Source: Candidatus Dojkabacteria bacterium S2_J21
GTDB taxonomy: Bacteria; Patescibacteria; Dojkabacteria; SC72
DNA length: 34,879 nucleotides
Direction: 5' to 3'
NCBI GenBank assembly: GCA_019248085.1
Contig: JAEHHF010000005.1
Span: 1-34,879, forward strand
Positions 24,350 to 32,790 of this stretch are shown here, in pieces (position 1 is the first letter of the stretch; each line of letters starts with the position of its first letter). Position numbers and translations under genes: made by a program. The notes under the pieces are model-generated. The model was given only the letters and a program-made list of their open reading frames with translations, had not been told where the DNA came from and ran no database searches.

Positions 24350-25837
24350 TCAAAAATAGAACTCTGGGCCTAATACAATTGCATAAGGAAGTGTATTATC
24401 TATCGCTACATGAATAACCATTGTAAAAGCATCTACCAAATCATCATGTTTCTCTACTCCAAAATAAACTAGCTGCTGTATTAATTGTTCAGAGGATTCC
24501 CTTGGGAAAAGAACCTTACCTGCACGAATCATATGCGTGATTGAATCAAGTCGAGATCGTTTATCTCTACCTCTAACCTGATATCCCTTCGCATTACACC
24601 CTTGCCTATTTAGTTGTTGAATGACTGATTTTTGATATCCAACATCTTCGATATATACATCAGTACTATTATAATGTTGCAAACTAATCTCTTCAGAATA
24701 TCGTTTAATCATTTCAATCGTTTCTGGGAATTCCATTCTTTTGTTAACTGGATGAGGAATTATATATACCAACATTGAATCATTGTCACCTTCGTCATAG
24801 ATATGAGCACCCACCATTGCAGTGTAATCTGCCTGTGTACTTGTTGAAATAGCTAAATCTACAGCCATCACCGTATCTCGATAATTAAAATCTCTTGGCA
24901 ATTCATCATAATACTTAATCCATTCTTGATGAACCAATTGATCTTCATCTGCAATTATTTTCAATAGGTATTCTCTCTGCCATGATTTTTCATCCCCCAA
25001 TAACTGTTTATCCTTTTCAATATCCTCTAATGTTGGGTACTTACCTTTCCATAGGATATTATTTTCACTATCTAGAAGCGGATATTCCTTAAAAACAGCT
25101 TGGATTTCTCCTTTCAATATAGTTTGCTTCAACCTCATCAGCAATGAATCTTCGTGTAGTAGGTTTCCAACCATGACTATTTTTGTATTACGATCCCCAA
25201 GAGGAATGATTTCACCCTTTAACCACGAGTATGTTTTATTCCTACTTTCTCTCGTTTTAACAGAATTTAAGTCTTCAACATCATCACAAATAATTAAATC
25301 TGGTCGATAAGCCCCATGTCTTAATCCTCTGATACTTTGTTCACTTGATGCTGCAATTAGTTTTGCATTGAATCTTGGAATAACTAGAGAGTATGATCCC
25401 CATTCATCAGACTCCTCTTCAAAGGGTCCCAGATCAGATCTAAGTAAATCGTTTGCCTCCAACTCTCTCTTTACATTACTCATATGGGTTTTGGCCTGTT
25501 GTTGAGTTTGTGAAAGGATCACTACACATTTCTTGTGTTGTTTACCAAGAATTGCCCACAATGGATACGACATTGTCATAATTGTGGATTTACCAGATCC
25601 TCGAAATGCAACTACAACTGAAAGCTTTATCCCTTCATCTTCTGTAATAGTAAACATTTCCTTTTGGAAATCCGCTGTTGGGTATTTCACATACTGAGAG
25701 AAATATAGATGGAAAAACCAATAGTGACTTTCTGTTGTTATAGCTTTTCTAGTAGCTTGGTCACTGAGAATTTTCTCTACAACCTCGGCTGGAATTGTAC
25801 GAATGGAATCAGTCAGTGGTTTCTTGTTGTCCATCAT
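24350..25837 (-). CDS. phage-type terminase large subunit (island 2 copy)
   Basis: A 495-aa paralogue of 7720-9216. Walker A AFRGSGKST and Walker B LIICDDVED are identical to copy 1. The nuclease residues are conserved in AVDLAIST, YIEDVGYQ and KHDDLVDAF. The N-terminal 30 residues and the last 15 differ. The start overlaps the TerS-like gene by 29 bases. Keeping every catalytic residue in two diverged copies argues for continued selection on the motor and nuclease. Downstream (leftward) the type I operon promoter region begins within about 120 bases. Confidence 0.9.
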   Translation of the reverse strand: MMDNKKPLTDSIRTIPAEVVEKILSDQATRKAITTESHYWFFHLYFSQYVKYPTADFQKEMFTITEDEGIKLSVVVAFRGSGKSTIMTMSYPLWAILGKQHKKCVVILSQTQQQAKTHMSNVKRELEANDLLRSDLGPFEEESDEWGSYSLVIPRFNAKLIAASSEQSIRGLRHGAYRPDLIICDDVEDLNSVKTRESRNKTYSWLKGEIIPLGDRNTKIVMVGNLLHEDSLLMRLKQTILKGEIQAVFKEYPLLDSENNILWKGKYPTLEDIEKDKQLLGDEKSWQREYLLKIIADEDQLVHQEWIKYYDELPRDFNYRDTVMAVDLAISTSTQADYTAMVGAHIYDEGDNDSMLVYIIPHPVNKRMEFPETIEMIKRYSEEISLQHYNSTDVYIEDVGYQKSVIQQLNRQGCNAKGYQVRGRDKRSRLDSITHMIRAGKVLFPRESSEQLIQQLVYFGVEKHDDLVDAFTMVIHVAIDNTLPYAIVLGPEFYF

Positions 25838-26219
25838 CTTTAATATCTGAATTTAGATTAAATGCCATGTTAAGAGACTGGCGTATTATCTCTTTTTGTT
25901 CATCTGTTAACGGTACCTCTCCACTTTTTGTAGTAACCTCAAGTTTAGGAGAGTAATTTCGATGATGATTTTTCAACCAGAATATAATTCCAGTTAGATT
26001 ACCCTCTTTAATTGAGTTAATTAACTGGCTCTCAGCCATATCATTTACTAGTTGTGCACCTTCCATAATTGCTAGTTCTGCTTCCTCTGCGAATTGTTGA
26101 TCTTCTTTTTTCCAACGATAATATGTCGCTCTACCAATACCCAATTTCTTACACGACACTTCTATGATGGGTGTTTTCTTCAATTGAATTATTAGCTCTA
26201 GTCTTCTATCTTTTTTCAT
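25809..26219 (-). CDS. TerS-like HTH protein (island 2 copy)
   Basis: A 136-aa paralogue of 9185-9601 with the same HTH (VSCKKLGIGRATYYRWKK) and the GNLTGIIFWLKNHH segment. Its ATG overlaps the ParB-methyltransferase stop by four bases (ATGA), where island 1 has a TAATG overlap. The recognition helix differs (GIGRATY versus GVSRATF), which could alter the DNA site bound. Confidence 0.8.
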   Translation of the reverse strand: MKKDRRLELIIQLKKTPIIEVSCKKLGIGRATYYRWKKEDQQFAEEAELAIMEGAQLVNDMAESQLINSIKEGNLTGIIFWLKNHHRNYSPKLEVTTKSGEVPLTDEQKEIIRQSLNMAFNLNSDIKDDGQQETTD

Positions 26220-27544
26220 GATATTTTCACTCCTTTCTCACCTGTTAACTTTTCCCATCTCTTTTTAATAACTTCTGCATAAACAGGAGACTTTTCCATA
26301 ATGTTGCACTTTCTACCCATTTTTTGACTTGCAATAAGTGTAGAACCAGAGCCGCCAAACGGTTCGGTAACTAGATCTCCCTTTCTTGTTAGTACCTTGA
26401 TATATGGGATTAATATTTCAAGAGGTTTTGTTCCAAAAATGATTCCTTGCCCAGAGCTTTTTTCATCCGCCGCTTTGTACTCAATGAAATCAGTCGGTTG
26501 TATCTTCTTTCCTTTTTCATACCCTTCCCAATGAGGCTTTCCTGATATGGCATACAGAGCTGTCTGATACTCATTCTGGAACAGTTCTTCCTCTAGAGCA
26601 GTATTCATGACTTCTTTTTGATATGAAGAGCCTACCATTGCTATATCGTGCTTAGAAAAGAATTTGTATTTTGCAGAAAAACCTTGATGTCTATTGGGAA
26701 TATGCCAAACAATCATGTTCTTTACCTTCCAATATTTCTCCATCTCTCCCCAAATTACACGAATATTCTTCCACATCTCATAGACAATAATATGGGAATC
26801 CTCCTTTGCTATCTCTGACATATTTTTCATCCAAAGTTCAGTAAAATTGTCTGGTAGAACATCTGTCTCTAAGTATTTTCGGTCTCGTTTGTACCCAAAA
26901 CCTTCTGTGGGTTTACCATTTCTCTTTTTTCCATGTAAGTAATCCAAAATATAAGGCGGATCTGTAAATATGAAGTCTGCTTTGTCTTCTCCCATTAACT
27001 TTTGCACATCCTCTTGTATCGTTGAATCCCCACACATAAGCTTGTTATCTCCTAATTGCCAAACATCTCCCTTTTTTATCTCAATTTGCTTAATATCCAG
27101 TTTTTCAAGTGCTTTTTTGAGATCAAAGACCTCTGGTTCTTCATCATCCCAATCAAAGATCTCATCTAGGTCTTCAGAACTAAAACCGACTTCTGTAAGC
27201 AAGTCTTCCGCGAAATTTGAAAGAAGCTCAAAATCAAATTCACCCTGATTTTTATTTAATCTAAGATTTAACTCTTTCTCCTTTTCGATATCTGGGATAT
27301 TAAGATATACCACTGGCATTTCTTTGTATCCTAATTCTTTTGCAGCCTCAATACGCATATGCCCCCCAATAACGATGTCCTTTCGTTCAGAAGCGTTATT
27401 AACAATGGCTGGATCTACAATTCCAAATTTCTTTATACTTGCTTTGAGATCATTTAAAGCTTTTTCATCCCACTTCCTTGGGTTGTAATCGGCTTTGACA
27501 AGTTTATCTATGGGAACATAGACTGTTTCTATATGTTTTTCCAT
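26216..27544 (-). CDS. ParB/Srx-domain DNA methyltransferase fusion (island 2 copy)
   Basis: A 442-aa paralogue of 9601-10926 starting at ATG 27544, which supports the shorter start chosen for copy 1. The ParB domain has YNPRKW and IGGHMR (about 60). The methyltransferase has FTDPPYILDYLHG (about 194-206) and a late FGGSGSTLI. The two copies share long identical segments (for example PTEGFGYKRDRKYLETDVLP), implying the same target base and probably the same site. A 7-bp inverted repeat lies in the leader (27567-27587). Confidence 0.88.
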   Translation of the reverse strand: MEKHIETVYVPIDKLVKADYNPRKWDEKALNDLKASIKKFGIVDPAIVNNASERKDIVIGGHMRIEAAKELGYKEMPVVYLNIPDIEKEKELNLRLNKNQGEFDFELLSNFAEDLLTEVGFSSEDLDEIFDWDDEEPEVFDLKKALEKLDIKQIEIKKGDVWQLGDNKLMCGDSTIQEDVQKLMGEDKADFIFTDPPYILDYLHGKKRNGKPTEGFGYKRDRKYLETDVLPDNFTELWMKNMSEIAKEDSHIIVYEMWKNIRVIWGEMEKYWKVKNMIVWHIPNRHQGFSAKYKFFSKHDIAMVGSSYQKEVMNTALEEELFQNEYQTALYAISGKPHWEGYEKGKKIQPTDFIEYKAADEKSSGQGIIFGTKPLEILIPYIKVLTRKGDLVTEPFGGSGSTLIASQKMGRKCNIMEKSPVYAEVIKKRWEKLTGEKGVKIS

Positions 27545-27566
27545 ATAATGTATGAATAAATTTAAC

Positions 27567-27587
27567 TAAAGCTTATCTCTAGCTTTA
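27567..27587 (-). promoter_or_regulatory. inverted repeat between X and ParB-methyltransferase (island 2)
   Basis: TAAAGCT and AGCTTTA pair across a 7-base loop, 40 bases downstream of gene X and 23 bases before the methyltransferase ATG. It could be a weak terminator for X (the tail is AT-rich but has no long U run) or an operator site. Island 1 has different repeats in the equivalent gap. Confidence 0.35.
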
Positions 27588-27626
27588 TTATCCAATACAG
27601 AGATGGTAAAACTCGGTAAACTACAG

Positions 27627-28247
27627 TTAACTTGCGTAAACAGGGTTTAAATAGATATGCGACTTATCTATTTTTAAAATGTGAGGAATCCCCGATATCT
27701 CATAAACCTCTTTGTTAATAGCTCTAACATGATTTCGATAATAGTTGTATTGATTGTAATCTTGATCATTTTCTGGTTTAACAAGCTTCGCATCGAGTAA
27801 ATCAAAACTAATTCCTTGCTTTTTAGATTTCTTATGACCCCAACCAAACAAAAATTTACAAATAAGAGCTCTATTATTATTCGATTCCATGCTGATTCTA
27901 ATACCATCAATAGCCAGTTTACCCTTGCTGTATAGGATTCCATTTCTACCTGGAAACATTCTCTGAGGACTGTTTTTTAATAGTTGTTTTAAAGCTTTAG
28001 CATTTTGCTCAGAAATAAATATATCTATTGTTGGTTTTGCAGGTTGATGATATGGCTTTGTAAAAACTATGTACGGATGCTTCCCCTTTTCTAAATCCTT
28101 CTCTGGGATTGCAATATTCAATTGAATTAAAGTTCTAAATAGTTTCGGATTTACATATATAAAATGACTCATGTAATCACGAATCTTCTTTGCCCTAGTT
28201 CGGTTTAGCGGAGTATCCATTTTCTTAACCAACTCTTCATACGACAT
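27627..28247 (-). CDS. gene X of island 2: putative winged-helix DNA-binding protein
   Basis: A 206-aa protein in the same place as the 11020 gene. Overall similarity is low, but the C-terminal 90 residues share a pattern: IRIS, then ALICKFLF, then ISFDLLDAKL, HVRAINKEV, and a final IYLNPVY against YVDPKYF. This is consistent with a winged-helix domain. The N-terminal half, with FIYVNPKLFRTLIQL and FTKPYH, is unrelated to that of copy 1. Starts at ATG 28247, about 20 bases after the predicted start of transcription. A regulator of the terminase operon or of Y-Z is the best guess from position; no family is recognised. Confidence 0.5.
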   Translation of the reverse strand: MSYEELVKKMDTPLNRTRAKKIRDYMSHFIYVNPKLFRTLIQLNIAIPEKDLEKGKHPYIVFTKPYHQPAKPTIDIFISEQNAKALKQLLKNSPQRMFPGRNGILYSKGKLAIDGIRISMESNNNRALICKFLFGWGHKKSKKQGISFDLLDAKLVKPENDQDYNQYNYYRNHVRAINKEVYEISGIPHILKIDKSHIYLNPVYAS

Positions 28248-28268
28248 AGTCTAAGCCTCATAAATAAA

Positions 28269-28280
28269 CTATAATATTAT
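28269..28280. promoter_or_regulatory. perfect palindromic bidirectional -10 between X and Y (island 2)
   Basis: TATAATATTATA is a perfect 12-bp palindrome carrying a TATAAT on each strand. Back-to-back transcripts would leave leaders of about 20-30 bases for X (ATG 28247) and Y (ATG 28299 or 28308). The flanking TAAACTATAAT and TTATATCTTAA are shared with island 1 (11805-11830), although the coding regions on either side have diverged. Confidence 0.62.
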
Positions 28281-28307
28281 ATCTTAAAATGATTGAGTAT
28301 GAACTAT

Positions 28308-28835
28308 ATGTTGTACATCCTTGGTGTGGATCACAGCTTTCAGAGTTATTACAGCAATACATTCCATGACTATATTTACTCGATAATAAAAGATTATGAT
28401 ATTAAACTTCTTGGAGAAGAATATTCTACAGAAGCTCGAGATATGTTCCACCCTCAGGAAGAGTCACAACTAAAACAAATCTCCCAGCAAACAACAGTAA
28501 AACACCTCTATTGTGATCCTACCGAAGAAGAAAGAGAATTGTTAGGCATAGAAAGCGAGACACAGGTGAGAGAACGCCTAGGCTTCGGTTTTAGAGCAAG
28601 AATTGTTGGAACCAAAGAACACAAGCTAGTAAAAAAAGAAATGCAAAAACAGTGGATATTAAGAGAGAAAGAATGGTTAAAAAGACTAAATAATGCAAAT
28701 CTTCAAGAGCTAAACACATTGTTCGTCCTTGGCAATTTACATACAAAACGTTTTGCAAGACTTGTAGAGTCAAATAATGTCCCTTTTACTATTTTAAGTA
28801 TAGAAGAATTTCAGCATGAGTTATCTAAAAGATAA
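28308..28835 (+). CDS. gene Y of island 2: conserved protein of unknown function
   Basis: A 175-aa paralogue of 11850-12356, taken from the ATG at 28308 where alignment with copy 1 begins (MLYILG). In-frame TTG 28293 and ATG 28299 are alternatives. Ordered motifs: EEYSTEA, KHLYCDPTEEER..LGI, LREKEWLKRL and LFVLGNLHTKRF. The gap between the second and third motifs (about 30 residues) is strongly diverged from copy 1. It overlaps gene Z by 20 bases. The conserved acidic pair, Cys-Asp-Pro and late His would suit an enzyme active site, but no reaction can be assigned. Confidence 0.65.
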   Translation: MLYILGVDHSFQSYYSNTFHDYIYSIIKDYDIKLLGEEYSTEARDMFHPQEESQLKQISQQTTVKHLYCDPTEEERELLGIESETQVRERLGFGFRARIVGTKEHKLVKKEMQKQWILREKEWLKRLNNANLQELNTLFVLGNLHTKRFARLVESNNVPFTILSIEEFQHELSKR

Positions 28836-29934
28836 ATCCTATTATGAAGACCTATATGATTTATTTACCATTAAAGATTGTTTGCGAACCGTTGAAACCT
28901 CAAGAAAAGTAATACAAGAGAAGCAAAAGATAGGAAAGAAGAAACTGGAGATCTCTGTTGATGGTTTTGAAAATTTACTACTGTATTTTAAAAAAGGTGA
29001 AAGATATCGCAACAGAACAAGTACTATACAGGAATGGGAAACAAAGGATGAGAAATTAGATAATCGACTTAACACAGCAATATTCCCCTCCTACACCCCT
29101 TGCCAACATTGTGGAATGGAGATTGAAGAAGAAGACAGATATATTGAAGATATCCTAAATTTAAATTCTAGGGTACAATTTTTCGCCCATTGTAAAAATT
29201 GTAAAAGAGTAACTATTCTCTATGATAATGGTGAAATCTATAGCCCTAAACCTTCACTCTGTCCTAAATGTAACAGTGAATTAAAAACTTCCTCAACTTA
29301 CAAAAAGAATATTTCTACCATTAAAGAAACCTGTCCAAAATGCCAATACAAGAACAAGATCGTTATTGACCACGAAAAAGAAGATCAACGAAGAGAAATA
29401 GAAGAGAGAAGAAATTCTGAACTTTTAGAGAAGTACAGATCCGTATACTGCATATCGACTGAAGAAGGACAAAAATATATACAGGAGATGGATAACTTAA
29501 AAAGATTAACTGAGATGATAAAGGAGTCCGAGGAGAAAAAGAAAGATCCACATTATCAAAAAGCAATGAAGGTTAAAAAACTAACTGTAATAGAATTACA
29601 AAAACTTCTATCAAAGAAATTCAAAGCAGAAGGCTATATCAATCTTAACTTTGAGAATCCAGAGATTGATAGATACGTAATCGTTCCCTTTACTGCACAA
29701 GATTCTAAGAAATCTAGAAATAAAGAAAAAAGCATTAAAGATCTAAATCAGATATTAAAACTTACTTTGGATAATATTAATTGGAGACTCATGAGTGATG
29801 GTCTTGAATACAGAATGGGTTATTTGAAAGGAAGACTAAAAGGTTATGAGAGCGACGAAGAATTGGCTAAATTCATTAAAAAGAGAGATAATAAAAGGCC
29901 TTTATTCCGCGATAAGGACGGTCCAGTTTATTAA
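28816..29934 (+). CDS. gene Z of island 2: double zinc-ribbon, coiled-coil protein
   Basis: A 372-aa paralogue of 12353-13480 with the same order: YYEDLYDLFTIKDCL, four CxxC pairs (CQHC, CKNC, CPKC, CPKC at about 96-176), a charged coiled-coil region and the YRMGYLKGRLKGYE segment. The ATG at 28816 lies inside the end of Y, so translation is coupled. High conservation beside the diverged X and Y suggests Z contacts something shared by both islands, such as the recombinase, terminase or a host factor. Confidence 0.7.
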   Translation: MSYLKDKSYYEDLYDLFTIKDCLRTVETSRKVIQEKQKIGKKKLEISVDGFENLLLYFKKGERYRNRTSTIQEWETKDEKLDNRLNTAIFPSYTPCQHCGMEIEEEDRYIEDILNLNSRVQFFAHCKNCKRVTILYDNGEIYSPKPSLCPKCNSELKTSSTYKKNISTIKETCPKCQYKNKIVIDHEKEDQRREIEERRNSELLEKYRSVYCISTEEGQKYIQEMDNLKRLTEMIKESEEKKKDPHYQKAMKVKKLTVIELQKLLSKKFKAEGYINLNFENPEIDRYVIVPFTAQDSKKSRNKEKSIKDLNQILKLTLDNINWRLMSDGLEYRMGYLKGRLKGYESDEELAKFIKKRDNKRPLFRDKDGPVY

Positions 29935-29941
29935 TAATGAG

Positions 29942-31654
29942 ATGACACAGAAGGAAATTTTTGAAAAACAATCTACCGAAAGAAAACGCTACACCCTTTC
30001 AATTATCGAATCCGGTGAGAAAAACAAGTTAATAATTGCTGGGCCAGGAACAGGTAAAACGTTTACTTTTAAAACTCTTTTCGAATCGAGAGATGGCAAA
30101 AAGCTAGCTCTGACATTTATAAATACATTAGCAAATGATTTACAAAAAGAGTTAGGAGATATTGCAGAGTCACATACCTTTCATGGTTATTGCAAAAAAT
30201 TACTTCATAAGATACCTCCGAATGGTATTGAACAAGATTTTCACTACTTCCCCAAATTACCATTACTGATAAAAAAGGATAATGAATACCTTGAAATGAC
30301 ATTTGAAAAATTCGAGGAGGCATTCCAGACCCTGTCTGAAAACTCATCCCTTGATTTCTATATCGCTCGAGCTAATTATTACAACTCGGTAAGCCATAAT
30401 GATGCAGTATACAGAGTTCTGAAATTTTTTCAGGAGAGTCCTTCCTCACTTCCAGTATATAGTCAAATAGTGGTCGATGAATACCAAGACTTTAACGCAC
30501 TAGAAATAGCATTTATTGAGGAAATCATCAAAAAAAGCCCCGTGCTTATTGCAGGAGACGATGATCAAGCCATTTACGATTTTAAACATGCGAGTCCAGA
30601 AGGGATTAGACAAAAGAAAGCACAAGATGACTTTGAATTTTTCGAGTTACCTTACTGTAGCAGATGTACTAATGTTATTGTTGATGCGGTATCAGATGTT
30701 ACTTCCAAGGCCATTTCACTAGGAAAACTTCAAAACCGTGTAGAAAAGAAGTATCTATGTTTCCTACCTGATAAATTGAAGGAGAGCGAAGATAACCCCA
30801 AAATTATACATGCAAAGTGCTCCGTTAATAGAATATCTTGTCCATACATTGGGAAATTCATTGAAAATGAAATACAACAAATTCCACAGGATGAAATAGA
30901 ACATGCAAATGCAAAGAAATATCCCAGTGTATTGATAATTGGGCCTTCACACTACACAAAACAAGTAGTTGACTATTTATCCGACAAATTCACCAATTTC
31001 GATCTACCAATAAACCATAGCAAAGAGATTGATATCATCGACGGATATAGAGTACTAATTGAAGATCCAAGTTCAAACTTAGGATGGAGGATCTTGGCCG
31101 AGTGTACACAATATAATGACATTAAAACGGTAATCCAAAAAACATATGAAGAAGATACCTCTATGATAAAGTTAATAAGTCATGACTTTATTGAAGAGCA
31201 TTCAAATTTCCTAGCTATCTTGAACAAAATTAAGGCCAAACAAGAATTATCAGACGATGAGAAAACCGCTATCACAAAAATTACTGGACAAGGAATTGAA
31301 GACTTAGATAGTTTACTACAAAAGGATCTCGAGGACGATACGGAGGATGCAATAGACAGTACCAGTCTTAGAATTAAGGTAACAACCATTAATGGCTCAA
31401 AAGGATTGTCTGCAGATTATGTTTTCATACTCGCTATGAATAACGGTGATTTACCGAAGAATCCGCAAAATATAACAGATACAGAGATATGCCAACTACT
31501 TGTTGGCATAACAAGAGCGAGAAAAAGGTGCTACCTTGTTTCAAACGGTAGCTTTGGTGCTAAACGCGGCATAACACAATCAGTGTTTATTGATTGGATT
31601 GATCAAAGTAGAGTCCAAACAATTGAAGTAAGCGCAAAAACTCTAAAAAAATAA
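29942..31654 (+). CDS. UvrD/GajB-like superfamily 1 helicase (cargo B, island 2)
   Basis: About 570 aa from the ATG at 29942, 7 bases after the Z stop; the longer frame back to 29846 overlaps Z and is unlikely. Helicase motifs: GPGTGKT (Walker A, 34-40), VVDEYQDF (motif II, about 177-184), GDDDQAIYDF (III, 205-214), TTINGSKGLSADYVF (V, about 505-520) and VGITRARKR (VI). The central insert (about 290-480) is not the usual UvrD 2B domain and is highly charged. Size and motifs resemble GajB of the Gabija system, but no GajA-like nuclease is adjacent. It may be a stand-alone defence helicase or work with a nuclease elsewhere in the island. It ends just before C-block copy 2. Confidence 0.82.
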   Translation: MTQKEIFEKQSTERKRYTLSIIESGEKNKLIIAGPGTGKTFTFKTLFESRDGKKLALTFINTLANDLQKELGDIAESHTFHGYCKKLLHKIPPNGIEQDFHYFPKLPLLIKKDNEYLEMTFEKFEEAFQTLSENSSLDFYIARANYYNSVSHNDAVYRVLKFFQESPSSLPVYSQIVVDEYQDFNALEIAFIEEIIKKSPVLIAGDDDQAIYDFKHASPEGIRQKKAQDDFEFFELPYCSRCTNVIVDAVSDVTSKAISLGKLQNRVEKKYLCFLPDKLKESEDNPKIIHAKCSVNRISCPYIGKFIENEIQQIPQDEIEHANAKKYPSVLIIGPSHYTKQVVDYLSDKFTNFDLPINHSKEIDIIDGYRVLIEDPSSNLGWRILAECTQYNDIKTVIQKTYEEDTSMIKLISHDFIEEHSNFLAILNKIKAKQELSDDEKTAITKITGQGIEDLDSLLQKDLEDDTEDAIDSTSLRIKVTTINGSKGLSADYVFILAMNNGDLPKNPQNITDTEICQLLVGITRARKRCYLVSNGSFGAKRGITQSVFIDWIDQSRVQTIEVSAKTLKK

Positions 31655-31668
31655 GATATATATTTTCA

Positions 31669-31839
31669 CTCTTTTTTAGCTGTCTCTTTTGTCTCATTTG
31701 TGTTCCAGACCCATATGTCCCGCCATATTCAACATGTTCCCATAAGACCCGTGCACTATGCTTAAGAAGCCTTTATGGTGTTGAGTTAGTTATGCACAAA
31801 AAGTGAAGTTTTCAATATTAAGGCCTAGTGAATGAAAAT
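31669..31839. repeat. C-block, copy 2: conserved non-coding sequence at the right end of island 2
   Basis: It has the shared leader (starting 31669) plus the core from TCCAGAC (31704) to the AAGGCCTAG block (31818-31826), with the same spacing as copies 1 and 3. Small hairpins are possible: GCAC/GTG around AAAAA (31794-31805), where copy 3 has CCC/GGG (34582-34593). That is a change on both sides of a stem, weak support for RNA structure. Confidence 0.65.
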
Positions 31840-31903
31840 ACCCTGAAAAGAAGCAGTTTTAAGTAGCCTTTTGTTCGAAGACAAAACCTTGGTTTAACAC
31901 AAA

Positions 31904-32767
31904 TCAGCTCATATCTAAATCTCTTCTTAATTCTTCTTCAATAAGTTTAATATCTATTTCAAAATCTTTTAATAAATCATCCTCTATACACTCTCCTTTA
32001 TATTCTTTATTTAAAATATATGAGAAAAGTCCTCTTAACGGTTTTATATTTTTATCACCCTGTTCTCTTATTATTAATTCATCTATTTTCTTAACAATAG
32101 AAGCACAATATTGATACTCAAAGTTTTCAGTTACAAACCTTCCATCAACAGTAAAAAAGCCTTTCTCGGATAAATATTTGATATCCACTTTATTAAATTT
32201 GATATTCTCTTTATTTTGAATATCTTTTCTTATGTTGTAAATATATTTATACTGTTTATTTAGTAACACAGCAAAACCCTCATCAAAGATATTGTTCCAA
32301 TACCTCTTAAACTCATCCCATTCCATATTCAGATACTGAGAAAGTAATATATGAGTAAATTCATGGCATAAAGAATCTAATTCAAAGGATCTAGGAGGAA
32401 GATATCTAGTTAGTATCTCATAATCAATATATATAATATTAATATCTCTAGATACAAAACCAAATTTCTGTTTTAATTCTTTAACCCAAAGCATACCTTC
32501 TTCTTTTAAAATCCCTTTATAAAGCTCTTTATCCGTTGTTAAAAATATTTTAACAAACTTAGAGTCTATATCGAATAGTATATTTAAATCTTCTTTAAGA
32601 CTAGAGAGTCTATAGTTGGATAAGAGATATGCTTCGATATAGTGAGGGAAATAATATGGAGTTAAATCTTTTTCTTCAATTTCTGAGGTGTAATATATCT
32701 TTAGATTTGAAAATGTATAGGTATTACATTCTCTTAAGACTTCCTTCCATTTCTTAGAGTTTTTCAT
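31904..32767 (-). CDS. gluzincin-like metallopeptidase domain protein
   Basis: About 287 aa from the ATG at 32767, six bases after a TATAAT box; the GTG at 32782 overlaps that box. It has a zinc-metallopeptidase signature: CHEFTH (His135, Glu136, His139) and, about 24 residues later, DEGFAVLL, where Glu163 can be the third zinc ligand of the gluzincin (peptidase MA) type. There is no signal peptide or transmembrane helix, so it should be cytoplasmic. The sequence is rich in Lys, Ile and Asn and in A/T-ending codons, more so than the islands. Substrate unknown. It lies outside the island core, directly to the right of C-block 2. Confidence 0.65.
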   Translation of the reverse strand: MKNSKKWKEVLRECNTYTFSNLKIYYTSEIEEKDLTPYYFPHYIEAYLLSNYRLSSLKEDLNILFDIDSKFVKIFLTTDKELYKGILKEEGMLWVKELKQKFGFVSRDINIIYIDYEILTRYLPPRSFELDSLCHEFTHILLSQYLNMEWDEFKRYWNNIFDEGFAVLLNKQYKYIYNIRKDIQNKENIKFNKVDIKYLSEKGFFTVDGRFVTENFEYQYCASIVKKIDELIIREQGDKNIKPLRGLFSYILNKEYKGECIEDDLLKDFEIDIKLIEEELRRDLDMS

Positions 32768-32773
32768 ATTAAC

Positions 32774-32779
32774 ATTATA
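32774..32779 (-). promoter_or_regulatory. -10 box (TATAAT) six bases before the metallopeptidase ATG
   Basis: TGTATAAT followed by GTTAAT and ATG on the minus strand. It is identical in spacing to 3281-3293 and sets the start at 32767. Confidence 0.65.
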
Positions 32780-32790
32780 CACTTTTTATT

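Noticed and set aside
14692..27634. A 14-base identity (ACTACAGTTAACTT at 14692-14705 and again near 27620) as a possible attachment site
   Set aside because: A few 14-base matches are expected by chance in 35 kb of AT-rich DNA, and the two places are not equivalent positions in the islands.
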